Numbered from the stretch's first letter, positions 8,339 to 17,293 are shown. The stretch is DNA of 37,750 bases from CAZIOH01 sp964540815 (GCA_964540815.1 CAZIOH010000065.1:1-37750), one strand, 5' to 3'. The notes: generated by a model not told the origin, from the sequence alone. Made by a program: numbers and translations.

Positions 8339-9028
8339 TCAGTGAGCCGGGTCGTGGACCACCACGGCCTCGGCCCGGCTGTGGTTTCGAATCTCGCTCG
8401 CGGTCTTGGAGTTGTTGCCCACGATCTCGAGAGCCAGCGGATCCTCGGTGCGCCGGATGGCGATGCCCGGGACATAGAGCGGACAGCTGACACTATCGTC
8501 GAATCCCCGCGCCTTGGCGTACGCCAGGTGGCACTGCATGTGGGCGAGGAGAGCGTCGACCCGCGCCCCCGCCTTGAAGTGAACCCGCACCCCGCCCTCG
8601 ACGTCGGAGATCTCTTGCACCGGCGAGAGGAGCGGGCAAGCGGCCCGGGTGGCGGGCGGGAATTGCCGGCACTCGGCCTCCTCGAAGGCCTCGAGGCGCG
8701 CCGCCGCGGCCTCGTGCTGGCGCGCGTGCCGGCTGAGCTGCTGCGCGCGCAGCAGCGCGTCCTTCCGGGGGTCGTACAGATCGGTCGGATAGTAGTAACC
8801 CTCCGGGTTGGAGTTGGGGCTCACCCCGAGATTGGGCTGCAGGGCCGGTGAATCCGACTTGGCTTTCTCGGCTTGCGCCGCGGCCGCGAGCTTGGCGGCC
8901 TCCTGTCGGTGTGCATCGGCGCTCATGTCGTCTGGACGAACCACTTGGCTCTGGCCGACACACCCCGCAAGGAGCCCCGCGGTCAGACCAGCCAGCCATC
9001 CCCTCGTCGATCCTGGAACCTTCGGCAT
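8339..9028 (-). CDS. Hypothetical lipoprotein
   Basis: A 229-residue protein with a lipoprotein signal peptide: a basic start, a hydrophobic core and lipobox LLAGC at residues 18-22. The next ~50 residues are Ala/Lys/Gln-rich and probably helical. The C-terminal half holds four cysteines and a compact beta-rich segment (VRVHFKAGARVDALLAHMQCHLAYA). A strong Shine-Dalgarno GGAGGT lies 6 nt before the ATG. I do not recognise a domain. It lies between the CBS-domain gene and the glycosidase on the same strand, but a large palindromic element separates it from the former. Confidence 0.75.
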   Translation of the reverse strand: MPKVPGSTRGWLAGLTAGLLAGCVGQSQVVRPDDMSADAHRQEAAKLAAAAQAEKAKSDSPALQPNLGVSPNSNPEGYYYPTDLYDPRKDALLRAQQLSRHARQHEAAAARLEAFEEAECRQFPPATRAACPLLSPVQEISDVEGGVRVHFKAGARVDALLAHMQCHLAYAKARGFDDSVSCPLYVPGIAIRRTEDPLALEIVGNNSKTASEIRNHSRAEAVVVHDPAH

Positions 9029-9073
9029 TGGAGTACCTCCTGCGCGGGTTCAAGCAAGGTGCGTGCCCTCCTT

Positions 9074-9234
9074 GGAGCCTGGTGTTGAACGCCCCACTTC
9101 GCCTGGGCGGCCGATCCGGCACGCTGGCTTCGTTGCTCGTCGGTTGAATACCTTCGGGTGTTCGCCCTCCTCACGCCTCGCCGTCGTTCCGGCCTGGCCG
9201 CCCAAGGCTCGCGGCTCGTTTAACACCAGGCTCC
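9074..9234. repeat. ~161-bp imperfect palindromic intergenic element, copy 2
   Basis: The outer 18-nt arms at 9074-9091 and 9217-9234 pair with one mismatch (GGAGCCTGGTGTTGAACG against CGTTTAACACCAGGCTCC). Inner arms GGGCGGCC/GGCCGCCC also pair, and the exact centre is AATACC-TTCG-GGTGTT (9147-9162), a UUCG tetraloop hairpin in RNA. Symmetry, size and core match the element at 175-337. The last base of the element overlaps the stop codon of the CBS-domain gene, so it lies at that gene's 3' end and could act as a terminator or stabilising structure. Confidence 0.6.
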
Positions 9235-9986
9235 TAGGGCCGTGGTTGGGCGTCGTCCCGGCGGTCGACGCGTAGTCGCTCGCGCAACCTTTGCGCACTG
9301 TCCACCAGGTTCGCCAGTTCCCGGATCCCCTCGTGTCCGGCATGGCGGACCCTGTTCTCGGCGGCGTGCAGGCGCGCCTCGACCTTGCGCCAGCGGTCTC
9401 GCACTTCTTTCCCGGCCAGGTTGAGATCGACGCGGATCTCGTCCCGCAGCGTCTCGAGCGCGTCCAGCGTGCTCTGCGCCACGGTCTCCAGATCTTCCCC
9501 AGCGATCTCCTCGGCCTCGGCCTCCGAGCTCACCGGACCGTGCCCGAGCGCGATCTCGCCGAGCGTGAGGGCGATGCGCTCGATGTCGAGCTCGGCCCGG
9601 CCCTCCCATCCGGTGGCGATCCGCGCGAGCTCGTCGAGCGAGACCAGACCCTCGAAGCTGCCGTCCACCTCGGAGAGGACCACCACGCGATGAACCCCGT
9701 GGGTCATCATGATGTCCTCCACCTCCTCGATCGAGGCCGATGGCCAGCACCCCCAGACCGAGCGTGACATGGCGATGGTGACCGGGATCTCCGTGAGCGG
9801 TCGGCCCTGTGTATACGCCGCCATCCCGACGTCGCGGTCGCTGAGCATCCCGACGACGTGTCGGCGCTCGTCGAGCACCGGGACGCACCCGCGGCGCTGG
9901 TCCCACATGAGCTGGGCGGCGCGGTTGAGGGTATCCGTGCTCAGGCAGGTCGCAACATCCCTGTTCATGACTTCCGATGCCTTCAT
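9234..9986 (-). CDS. Tandem CBS-domain protein
   Basis: A 250-residue soluble protein with a CBS pair (about residues 8-58 and 72-126), recognisable from MKASEVMNRDVATC, VPVLDERRHVVGMLSDRDV and MMTHGVHRVVVL...GLVSLDEL. CBS pairs usually bind adenosyl nucleotides and act as energy or redox sensors. The remaining ~120 residues are acidic then basic and strongly helical, probably a coiled coil (ETLRDEIRVDLNLAGKEVRDRW). Shine-Dalgarno GGAGGT precedes ATG 9986. The frame is open far upstream, but that part is antisense-like and Arg/Pro-rich. The partner or enzyme it regulates is not evident. Confidence 0.88.
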   Translation of the reverse strand: MKASEVMNRDVATCLSTDTLNRAAQLMWDQRRGCVPVLDERRHVVGMLSDRDVGMAAYTQGRPLTEIPVTIAMSRSVWGCWPSASIEEVEDIMMTHGVHRVVVLSEVDGSFEGLVSLDELARIATGWEGRAELDIERIALTLGEIALGHGPVSSEAEAEEIAGEDLETVAQSTLDALETLRDEIRVDLNLAGKEVRDRWRKVEARLHAAENRVRHAGHEGIRELANLVDSAQRLRERLRVDRRDDAQPRP

Positions 9987-10054
9987 GATCAAACCTCCAG
10001 AGAAACTCGAAGCATCCGGCGTGCCAGAGCCTGCGCACGAACCTCTCGCCCGGA

Positions 10055-10071
10055 TCGGTCCTCGAGACCGA
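10055..10071 (-). terminator. Small hairpin after the DUF2126 gene
   Basis: Arms TCGGTC (10055-10060) and GACCGA (10066-10071) enclose a 5-nt loop a few bases after the stop codon. No U-tract follows, so a terminator role is only weakly supported. Confidence 0.25.
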
Positions 10072-10077
10072 GCCGGA

Positions 10078-12375
10078 TCAGCGCACCTCGAGGAAGCGCA
10101 GGTCGACCGAGTACGGCGTGAAGGCCGCGGGTGGCAGGGTGCGCGCGGTCGGGGCCGGAGTCGTAGTCGGGGTCGGGGCCGGCGCACACGAAGGATCGGA
10201 GGAGGGATTGTCCGAAGGATCGCGCAGGACACAGCGGGCGGTTCGACGTGCACGCGCCTCGGCCAGATCCGCGGGCAGGTCGGCGTAGTCGCGGCCGTCC
10301 GGAGCCCACTCGAGCAGGGTGATCTCATGCGTCGTTCGCAACGCCGGCGCGGCCCGGGGACCGGCGTCCCTGCCGACCACCAGGCGCAGCGGCGCCTGGA
10401 CCCCCAGGGTCGGGTGCAGGCCCTGTCGAGGCATGAAGCTGCGGTAGCGAACGCCGAACACGCGCACGGGCCCCCGCGGCTCGGACTCGCTCCGCAGGGG
10501 GAGCTCGACGCCGTTGGCCTGCACGCGCCAGGCGGCGAGGCGGGCGCCGTCCGCATCGGGGCGGGACGGGCGCAGCGCGAGCTCGATCCGGCTGGTGCTG
10601 GCGTCGACCAGCCGCGAGGTTCCCTGCTGCTGGCTGGCATCGCCGAGGAGCAACCAGAACTCGAGGGCCCGCCGGATCTCGAGGGTGCAGTCGCCGAGCT
10701 CGAAGGTGGCGAGGTGACGCCAGTCGTCCCGCTCGAGCTCGCGGACGAGCACCGGGGCGAGGCCCAGCCCGGCGCCGCGCAGATCCTCCAGCACCTCCCG
10801 CAGGTCCGCCTCGAGGTAGAAGGGCAGGGCGAACCGATCGTGCAGCTCCACCTCGCGATCGAGGAGCGACAGCCGGTCCAGCGCCTCGCCACCGGTCATC
10901 AGGCGCGCCAGCACCGCGCGCACCAGCGCCCCGAGCGCGGCCGCCCGCTCGGGGGTGTGCTGCATCCGGAAAGCCCGCAGCTCCACCAGCCCGAGCAGGC
11001 CGCGGCCGGGCTGCCCCGGGTTCCACAGCTTCTCGATGTTCAGATCGGCGCGGTGGCTGTTGCCGGTGGCATCGGTCAGGAACGGGGCGAGCGCTTGCCA
11101 GAGGGTGGCCGGGGCGGGATCCGACACGCGTTCGAGCAGCGCGAGCGCGAGGCGCAGCTCCCCGAGCACCGCGGGGCCGAGCTCGTCCGGGCGCACGGAC
11201 TGACCGCAGGGGCCGACATAGTCGTGGGCGAAGAGATAGGAGAACGCCGGGTGGCGCGCCACGTAGCGCACCAGCCGCGGCAGGAGGTGGGGCGCCACGA
11301 AGAAGGGACTCCGCGCGGGAGATGGACCCCCGAAGGTGATCTGACCGCCCCCGCCCGAGTCGGCGACCGCCCCGTTGTAGTAGAGCCGATAAGGGGAAAG
11401 GCCGAGCGCCGCCGCGGCCGCGTAACAGCGGCGGTTGGCCCGCAGAAACTCCGCCACGCTCGCGCAGGGTGCGGCGTTGACCTCGACCACCGCCGGGTCC
11501 GGCGTCACGGTCGACCACAGGACCGAGGCGTCCACCGGGGGCGGAAACCCGCGCAGGACCAGGGCGGGGAGCCGGCTGCGGCTGGCGGCGGCGGCGACGT
11601 CCGCGAGGAGCGCGAGGAAGACCTCGACCTCGCCGACGGCCGGCAAGTCCAGGCACGCCACCGTCTGGCCATCGGGCAGCACGTCGGTCCCGAGGACGAT
11701 CAGGAACAGCCCTTCGTCCGCGAGCTCGTCCCGCAGTCCCTGCGGCGGGAGAGCCCGGGCGTGAATCGAGGGGCGCAGGAGCCGCGGATCGACCGCTGGA
11801 TCCGGGAGACCCGAGGCATCGGCCGGCGCCGACAGTGAGAAGAGCAGGCGATGATCGTCCGGACCGAGGAACGTGGTGCACGCGAGGCTCCGGGCGGCGA
11901 GCGCCGCCGAGACGCAGGCCAGGAACCCGTCCAGCAAGAACCCGTCCAGCTGGAACGCGCCCGGCTGAAGCACGCCCATCTCGGCGACTTGCCCCGCGTC
12001 GGCCACCAGCAGGGGATCCGGCGGGCCGGTCCAGGCGGGGCGTCCATCGCGCCGGGCATACAGGCCGATGCTGCTGCGGGGCTCCGACTCGCCCGGGTAC
12101 TGTCGGCCGATGCTGCGCAGGACCGCGCTGCCCGCGTTCGCGCGCGCGAGGGCCGCGACCAGGGCCTCCGCGCGGCGCCGCTTGTCGTCCCCGACCGCCC
12201 CGGTCAACCACTCGGTGGCATGCGAGTAGCGATCCGTGAAGGTGGGCTCGTTGCCGAGCCAGATCTCGAGGCCGAGCGCGCTCAACCGGGCGTCGTGCTC
12301 CGCCACGGCGCGGTCGGTCTCGGAATCGGTCTCGCTCGCGGTCCAGGTCGTCTCTGAGGTCGTCTCGGAGGTCAT
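10078..12375 (-). CDS. DUF2126 protein lacking the usual transglutaminase domain
   Basis: A 765-residue protein matching the DUF2126 family from about residue 28 (HDARLSALGLEIWLGNEPTFTDR) to ~715. Supporting blocks include GRQYPGE, DGFLLDGFLACVSAA, HRADLNIEKLWNP and ELHDRFALPFYLEADLREVLEDL. In my knowledge of the family, DUF2126 usually follows an N-terminal transglutaminase-like domain in a ~1,100-residue protein. Here the N-terminus is only a ~25-residue Thr/Ser/Glu repeat tail. The C-terminus ends with a Pro/Thr/Ala-rich stretch and a short conserved tail. Start ATG 12375 is chosen because the upstream frame has no family match. No transglutaminase gene is visible nearby. Biochemical function unknown. 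Confidence 0.8.
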   Translation of the reverse strand: MTSETTSETTWTASETDSETDRAVAEHDARLSALGLEIWLGNEPTFTDRYSHATEWLTGAVGDDKRRRAEALVAALARANAGSAVLRSIGRQYPGESEPRSSIGLYARRDGRPAWTGPPDPLLVADAGQVAEMGVLQPGAFQLDGFLLDGFLACVSAALAARSLACTTFLGPDDHRLLFSLSAPADASGLPDPAVDPRLLRPSIHARALPPQGLRDELADEGLFLIVLGTDVLPDGQTVACLDLPAVGEVEVFLALLADVAAAASRSRLPALVLRGFPPPVDASVLWSTVTPDPAVVEVNAAPCASVAEFLRANRRCYAAAAALGLSPYRLYYNGAVADSGGGGQITFGGPSPARSPFFVAPHLLPRLVRYVARHPAFSYLFAHDYVGPCGQSVRPDELGPAVLGELRLALALLERVSDPAPATLWQALAPFLTDATGNSHRADLNIEKLWNPGQPGRGLLGLVELRAFRMQHTPERAAALGALVRAVLARLMTGGEALDRLSLLDREVELHDRFALPFYLEADLREVLEDLRGAGLGLAPVLVRELERDDWRHLATFELGDCTLEIRRALEFWLLLGDASQQQGTSRLVDASTSRIELALRPSRPDADGARLAAWRVQANGVELPLRSESEPRGPVRVFGVRYRSFMPRQGLHPTLGVQAPLRLVVGRDAGPRAAPALRTTHEITLLEWAPDGRDYADLPADLAEARARRTARCVLRDPSDNPSSDPSCAPAPTPTTTPAPTARTLPPAAFTPYSVDLRFLEVR

Positions 12376-12436
12376 CTCGCAATTCCGCTGTCCGGTGTCC
12401 CCTGCGCGGCAACCATACGTCAGGCGTCGGGCGGGG

Positions 12437-14182
12437 TCACTGTCCGGCACAGGGCAGACCCTCGGACACCACGATGACCGCGAAGCGCGGGGCGCCACGG
12501 TCGCCACGCGCACCGACCGCCACGCCCATCCGGGCGAGGCGCGGGTCCACCAGCACCGCCAGGGATTCGAGCTGCTCTGGATCGACGATCTCGAAGAAGT
12601 GCGTGCAGGCCGAGCGGGAAGCGGTGGCCGGGGTCTTCCGCCGGGCGGCGTCGCGGGCGGCCTCGGCCACGAAGGCGGCGTTGGATGCGGCCGCCGCGGC
12701 GGCGGTCGTGCCGGTTGCGAGGAAGGCCGCCATGCCGGACTCGGCGGCGGTGCGCAAGCCCGGATCGACCGCGGCAGGTGGCACGCCGTGGTGGGCGCGC
12801 AGGGCCGCGATGGCGGTTATCGCATCGGTCGCGGTCCAGGCGTACCCCGCGGGAGGCCGGCGCGCGAACAGCAACGCCGCGAGGTAGCGCGGGGGAATCT
12901 CCGGCGTCCGCACCACCCCGATCCCCACATGCGTGAAGCGAGCCCCGAGCATGTTGGCGCGGTGGCCGGGGCTCTGCATCAGGCCCTCGTGCGACTCCTC
13001 GGGGGTGCTGGCCTGGGAGAGGTTCTCTCCCGAGGTCGAGACCTCGATCCCCGCCCGGGCCAGCCGGTCGGCGGCGGAGCCGGTGGTCGGCGAGACATGG
13101 CCGAAGAAGTGCGCGCGCTCCATGTCCTCGGCGTGCGCCAGCGCCACCGCGCCGAGCTGCGGGTCGGACAGCAGCGGGCGGAGGCCCGCGCGGGCGCGCG
13201 CGCCATTCAGCAGGTCGAGCATGCGGGCCTCGAACGCCGGCACCGAGAGCGGTGGGCCGGTGCTGGTGGTGGTGGTGCCGTGGGTCCGGGCACCGTCGCG
13301 CGCGACGCCCGCCGTCGGTCCAGAGGAGGGGAGGGCCTCCCCGGCTTCGGGGTCCACGCCCACCGCGATCGGGACGTTCATCACCACGGTGGGCCCGGTC
13401 GGTCCGTCCCCCATGAGCTCGACCCGGTAGAGCCCGGCCGCCGGAAACGCCACGGGGAGATCGAAGTCGCGTTTTGCGATGAGCGTTTCGCTCACGCGGC
13501 CGTCCGGGGCGGTCACGTAGAGGTGGCCGTAGCCGAAGCGCGGGCCGAGCGCCCCGCGCAGGCGGAGGTTGCCGGTCCGCGGAAGGTGGCGGGGCACTGG
13601 GGACTCGAGCGCCACCGACATGTCCCCGAACACCACCGCGGCCATGCCGAGGCTCTCCGAGACGGCGAGCCCGTAGCGGGTGACGGCCAGGTTGGGCGCG
13701 AGATCGGCCAGGGACTGCCGCCAGGTGTCGTCCGCGCCGGCCGGCGGAGGTGGCGCGAGCGGAAACACGCAAGCGGCCAGGATGGTCCCCGGAAACCCCA
13801 GGTGCCGGGCCACCCGCTCGACGTCGACGGCGTCGATGCTCCCGGTGCGCGCGGCGCTGTCGAGAAACACCCTCGCCATGGTGGTGAGGGCCTGGTCGGG
13901 GGCGGCGCGCGTTCCTCGGGTCGCGAGCGCCGAGGCGAGCCGATCGGCGAGGACCAGTTGCCCAGGCAGGGCGCGCGCGCGCGCTCCCGCGGTAAGCCCG
14001 CTTGCCGGATCGGGTCCAGGATCGGGTCCAGGATCGGTGGTGTACCCCGCGGCCGGTGGACCGAGCTCGGCCAGGCTCGCTCCGGTCGCAGGAGTCCCCC
14101 GCGCGTCGCCCGGCACCGCGTGCGGCGTGGCACACGCGGACGCGATGACGCCGAGCCAGATCAGAAGCGCCGACCGGGGCAT
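12437..14182 (-). CDS. CAP/SCP-domain lipoprotein
   Basis: A 581-residue envelope protein. Residues 1-17 form a lipoprotein signal peptide (LLIWLGVIASAC, lipidated Cys17). Residues ~20-310 hold a Pro/Ala-rich region including a (DPGP) repeat and a beta-rich segment. A CAP (cysteine-rich secretory/PR-1) domain follows at ~318-445: LLNGARARAGLRPLL, LAHAEDMERAHFFGHVSP, GENLSQ and HRANMLGARFTHVGIGVV, with the usual His350, Glu386 and His407 cleft residues. The final ~135 residues are Ala-rich and unassigned. CAP proteins are extracellular with varied roles (lipid or peptidoglycan binding, proteolysis). ATG 14182 diverges from the encapsulin gene over 170 bp. Confidence 0.85.
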   Translation of the reverse strand: MPRSALLIWLGVIASACATPHAVPGDARGTPATGASLAELGPPAAGYTTDPGPDPGPDPASGLTAGARARALPGQLVLADRLASALATRGTRAAPDQALTTMARVFLDSAARTGSIDAVDVERVARHLGFPGTILAACVFPLAPPPPAGADDTWRQSLADLAPNLAVTRYGLAVSESLGMAAVVFGDMSVALESPVPRHLPRTGNLRLRGALGPRFGYGHLYVTAPDGRVSETLIAKRDFDLPVAFPAAGLYRVELMGDGPTGPTVVMNVPIAVGVDPEAGEALPSSGPTAGVARDGARTHGTTTTSTGPPLSVPAFEARMLDLLNGARARAGLRPLLSDPQLGAVALAHAEDMERAHFFGHVSPTTGSAADRLARAGIEVSTSGENLSQASTPEESHEGLMQSPGHRANMLGARFTHVGIGVVRTPEIPPRYLAALLFARRPPAGYAWTATDAITAIAALRAHHGVPPAAVDPGLRTAAESGMAAFLATGTTAAAAAASNAAFVAEAARDAARRKTPATASRSACTHFFEIVDPEQLESLAVLVDPRLARMGVAVGARGDRGAPRFAVIVVSEGLPCAGQ

Positions 14183-14352
14183 GTCGCACTTTACACTCCA
14201 ACATGGCGGATGCCCGTCCGCGGTCGCGGAGGGAAACGCACGGTCGTGGTCCGTTGGGTGCCTTCCGCATTGCGACGGATGCGCCAGTGGGGCTAGGAGA
14301 GACCGAGACCGCGCATCGTCATCGTCACCAGTCGAGAACGGAGAAGCAGACC

Positions 14353-15279
14353 ATGGCCGATTCCACCGCAGCCCATCGCACCCTCGGGGCGAGCGCAGCA
14401 CGCAACCTCGCGAACACCACCAAGACGCCCCCCCAGTGGGTGGGGGTCACCCCGCGCTGGCTGGTGAACCTTCTGCCCTGGACCCCCGTCGAGGCGGGGA
14501 CCTACCGGGTGAACAAGGTCAAGGAGGGCAACGAGGCGCAGATCGCCATCGAGTGCAGCCCCTCGGACGGCGAGGAGATCCCGTCGGCGTTCGTGAACTA
14601 CGAGGACACGCCGCGCGAGTACACGCTCAGCACGGTGACCACCACCATCGAGGTGCAGACGCGCATCTCGGATCTTTACCGCAGCCCGATGGATCAGGTG
14701 CGCGAGCAGCTCGGGGTCCTCATCGAGATGATGAAGGAGCGCCAGGAGACGGAGCTGCTGAACAACGCCAACTACGGGCTGCTGAACAACGTGGCGCCGT
14801 CCATGCGCATCGCCGCGCGGGTTGGCGCTCCAACGCCGGACGATCTGGACGAGCTCATCGCGCGGGTCTGGAAGGAGCCGGCCTTCTTCCTGGCCCACCC
14901 CCGGGCCATCGCGGCCTTCGGGCGGGAGTGCACCTGGCGCGGAGTGCCGCCTCCCACCATCTCGCTGTTCGGGTCCCCGTTCCTCACCTGGCGCGGGATC
15001 CCGCTCATCCCGAGCGACAAGGTTCGCATCGGCGACAGCGGGAAGACCAGCATCTTGCTGTTGCGGACCGGAGAGAAGAAGCGCGGCGTGGTGGGGCTGT
15101 TTCAGCCGGGGATTCCCGGTGAGATCAGCCCGAGCTTGTCGGTGCGGCTGATGGGCATCAACGCGCGGGGGGCGGCCTCGTACCTGGTGTCGCTCTACTG
15201 CTCCGCCGCGGTCTTGACCGAGGACGCGCTCGGCGTGCTCGAGAACGTGTCGGTCGGCGACTACCATGAATACAAGTGA
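14353..15279 (+). CDS. srpI: Family 2A encapsulin shell protein (SrpI type)
   Basis: A 308-residue HK97-fold shell protein that in characterised relatives assembles into a 60-subunit nanocompartment around cysteine desulfurase. The order of motifs matches cyanobacterial SrpI as I remember it: an N-arm with ASAARNLANTTKTPPQW, then TPRWLVNLLPWTPVEAGTYRVNKVK, DTPREYTLSTVTTTIEVQTR, APTPDDLDELIARVWKEPAFFLAHP, RGVPPPTISLFGSPFLTWRGIPLIPSDK and a C-terminal HEYK. There is no cyclic-nucleotide-binding insertion, which separates it from family 2B. GGAGA at 14340-14344 is a good ribosome site. The next gene, the expected cargo, overlaps it by 14 nt. No phage genes are nearby. Confidence 0.95.
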   Translation: MADSTAAHRTLGASAARNLANTTKTPPQWVGVTPRWLVNLLPWTPVEAGTYRVNKVKEGNEAQIAIECSPSDGEEIPSAFVNYEDTPREYTLSTVTTTIEVQTRISDLYRSPMDQVREQLGVLIEMMKERQETELLNNANYGLLNNVAPSMRIAARVGAPTPDDLDELIARVWKEPAFFLAHPRAIAAFGRECTWRGVPPPTISLFGSPFLTWRGIPLIPSDKVRIGDSGKTSILLLRTGEKKRGVVGLFQPGIPGEISPSLSVRLMGINARGAASYLVSLYCSAAVLTEDALGVLENVSVGDYHEYK

Positions 15280-17293
15280 TCCGGGGGTGGGTGGTCCCTC
15301 GGCGATTGCGCTCGGCGGGGGCGCGCCGGTGACCGCGGGACCCGAGGCCGGTACGGGTGTGGGTGAGGGTCTCGGGCTCCTCGATGCGGGCCTCGGGGCG
15401 GAGATTGCGCGCCTGGCGAATCAGCTGTTCACGCAGCTGTCGGCGTCGCCGTCATCCCCGTCATCCCCGTCATCCCCGTCATCCCCGTCCTCCTCGTCGT
15501 TCCCGTCACAGCCGGGCCAGCTTCCCACGCCCGGGAGCTTTGGACTGGCGCCGCCCACCAGCGCCCCGGCGGTGCCCCACCAGATCCCGACGCTCTCGGC
15601 GCCCTTTCCCAAGGAGAGCGACCTGCGGGGAATCCCGACCACGGTTGCGGCCGGGGCACCCGTCCCCGGCGCCCTGTCGCTCGGGCTGCTCACCGAGCAG
15701 CCGGCATCGGGGGCCGGCAGCCCGCTTTACTTCCTCGACATCGCGGGGCATCCCGGCGCCGCGGCGGGCGGGGCCCCGCCCATACCCGGGACCGGCGCGC
15801 CGGGGCTGGCCTCGCCGACCGGCGCGGCGACGCCGCCTTACCCGGCTCACGCTGCGGCGCCACAGGCACAGCCTGCGCTCGACTCGGCCCCGGCCGACGC
15901 CGCGCGCTCCGCAGCCCCGGGGGGCGAGGCCGACCGGCGCCCCGCCCCGGCGGAGGAGGTCGACCTCCTGCATGGGTTCGAGGTCGATAGCGGGGCGGGC
16001 TTCCTCGGGACGGGCCTCGGCCTCGCGCCGCGAGGGCTCACCCCGGACCTCGGCTTCTCCACCCGCATCTTCGACCCGTACACCATCAAGCGAGACTTTC
16101 CCATCCTCGGCGAGCGGGTGAACGGACGGCGGCTGGTGTGGCTGGACAACGCCGCGACGACCCAGAAGCCGCGGGCGGTGATCGATCGCCTCATGTCCTT
16201 CTACGAGCACGAGAACTCCAACGTGCACCGGGCCGCGCACACCCTGGCGGCGCGGGCCACCGACGCTTATGAATCGGCGCGGGACAAGGTCCGCCGCTTC
16301 CTGAACGCCCCCTCGCCGAAGGACATCGTGTTCGTGCGGGGGGCGACCGAGGCCATCAACCTGGTGGCCAAGAGCTGGGGCCATCGCAACCTCCAGCCGG
16401 GCGACGAGATCGTCATCTCGTGGCTCGAGCACCACGCCAACATCGTGCCGTGGCAGCAGCTCGCCTCCGAGAAGGGGGCCCGCCTGCGGGTGATCCCGGT
16501 CGACGACCGGGGGCAGGTGGTGCTCGAGGAGTACGAGAAGCTGCTCGGCCCACGGACCCGGCTGGTGTCCATCTCGCAGGTGTCGAACGCGCTCGGGACC
16601 ATCGTTCCGGTCGAGGAGATGATCGCGACCGCCCACCGGTACGGCGCTCGGGTGCTGGTCGACGGCGCGCAGGCGGTGTCGCACCTGCGGGTGGACGTCC
16701 AGGCCCTGGACTGCGACTTCTACTGCTTCTCCGGTCACAAGATCTTCGCCCCCACCGGGATCGGGGTGCTCTATGGCAAGCCCGAGATCCTGGCGCACAT
16801 GCCGCCGTGGCAGGGGGGCGGCAACATGATCGCCGACGTCACCTTCGAGAAGACCGTCTACCAGCCGCCACCCTGGCGCTTCGAGGCGGGCACCGGCAAC
16901 ATCGCGGACGCGGTCGGCCTCGGCGCGGCCCTCGATTATGTCTCGGCGCTCGGGCTCGAGAACATCAGCCGATACGAGCATGAGTTGCTCGTCTACGCGA
17001 CCGCCGAGCTCGCGCGGGTGCCCGGCCTGCGCCTCATCGGGACGGCTCCCCACAAGGCCGGTGTCCTGTCGTTCGTGCTCGACGGGGTCCGGACCGAGGA
17101 CGTCGGCGGGATGCTCGACCAGGAGGGGATTGCCGTGCGCTCCGGGCACCACTGCGCCCAGCCGATCCTGCGCCGGTACGGTCTCGAGAGCACCGTGCGG
17201 GCATCTCTCGCCCCCTACAACACCTGCGAGGACATCGACGCGCTGGTGGCGGCCCTCCTCCGCATCCAGTCTGGCCGCCCGCGGGTCGGCTGA
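15266..17293 (+). CDS. Encapsulin cargo: type II cysteine desulfurase with long disordered N-terminus
   Basis: A PLP enzyme of SufS type that removes sulfur from cysteine as a persulfide, releasing alanine. The catalytic domain spans ~268-672: His389/His390 in LEHHANIVPWQ, PLP-Lys492 in SGHKIFAPTG and catalytic Cys630 in RSGHHCAQP. Residues 1-265 are Pro/Ala/Gly/Ser-rich low complexity and match the disordered N-terminal region that targets this cargo into family 2A encapsulins. Hydrophobic islands in it (41-57, 136-145, 153-161, 232-240) are candidate shell-binding segments. Residues 61-78 are an (SSP)n run encoded by a 9-bp tandem repeat. It starts inside the shell gene (14-nt overlap), favouring coupled synthesis of shell and cargo. 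Confidence 0.95.
   Translation: MNTSDPGVGGPSAIALGGGAPVTAGPEAGTGVGEGLGLLDAGLGAEIARLANQLFTQLSASPSSPSSPSSPSSPSSSSFPSQPGQLPTPGSFGLAPPTSAPAVPHQIPTLSAPFPKESDLRGIPTTVAAGAPVPGALSLGLLTEQPASGAGSPLYFLDIAGHPGAAAGGAPPIPGTGAPGLASPTGAATPPYPAHAAAPQAQPALDSAPADAARSAAPGGEADRRPAPAEEVDLLHGFEVDSGAGFLGTGLGLAPRGLTPDLGFSTRIFDPYTIKRDFPILGERVNGRRLVWLDNAATTQKPRAVIDRLMSFYEHENSNVHRAAHTLAARATDAYESARDKVRRFLNAPSPKDIVFVRGATEAINLVAKSWGHRNLQPGDEIVISWLEHHANIVPWQQLASEKGARLRVIPVDDRGQVVLEEYEKLLGPRTRLVSISQVSNALGTIVPVEEMIATAHRYGARVLVDGAQAVSHLRVDVQALDCDFYCFSGHKIFAPTGIGVLYGKPEILAHMPPWQGGGNMIADVTFEKTVYQPPPWRFEAGTGNIADAVGLGAALDYVSALGLENISRYEHELLVYATAELARVPGLRLIGTAPHKAGVLSFVLDGVRTEDVGGMLDQEGIAVRSGHHCAQPILRRYGLESTVRASLAPYNTCEDIDALVAALLRIQSGRPRVG
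15452..15487 (+). repeat. 9-bp tandem repeat (TCATCCCCG)x4 inside the cargo gene
   Basis: Four perfect copies encode Ser-Ser-Pro repeats in the disordered targeting region of the cysteine desulfurase. The 9-bp unit keeps the reading frame, so copy-number changes would alter linker length but not knock out the gene. Confidence 0.9.

Noticed and set aside
5264..8851. A 1195-residue open frame on the plus strand
   Set aside because: It runs in another frame of chrA and antisense to the glycosidase. The translation is Arg/Gly/Ala-rich with no family motifs, the usual shadow frame of very GC-rich DNA.
14270..14298. Sigma-70 promoter for the encapsulin gene (TTGCGA-N17-CTAGGA)
   Set aside because: The -10 match is poor, and such matches are expected by chance in a 170-bp region; I could not support a specific promoter.
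14353..15279. Phage HK97-type capsid gene
   Set aside because: No terminase, portal, protease or tail genes are nearby, and the overlapping desulfurase with a disordered N-terminus identifies a family 2A encapsulin.
15452..15487. Phase-variable on/off switch in the cargo gene
   Set aside because: The 9-bp unit cannot shift the reading frame, so only linker length would vary.
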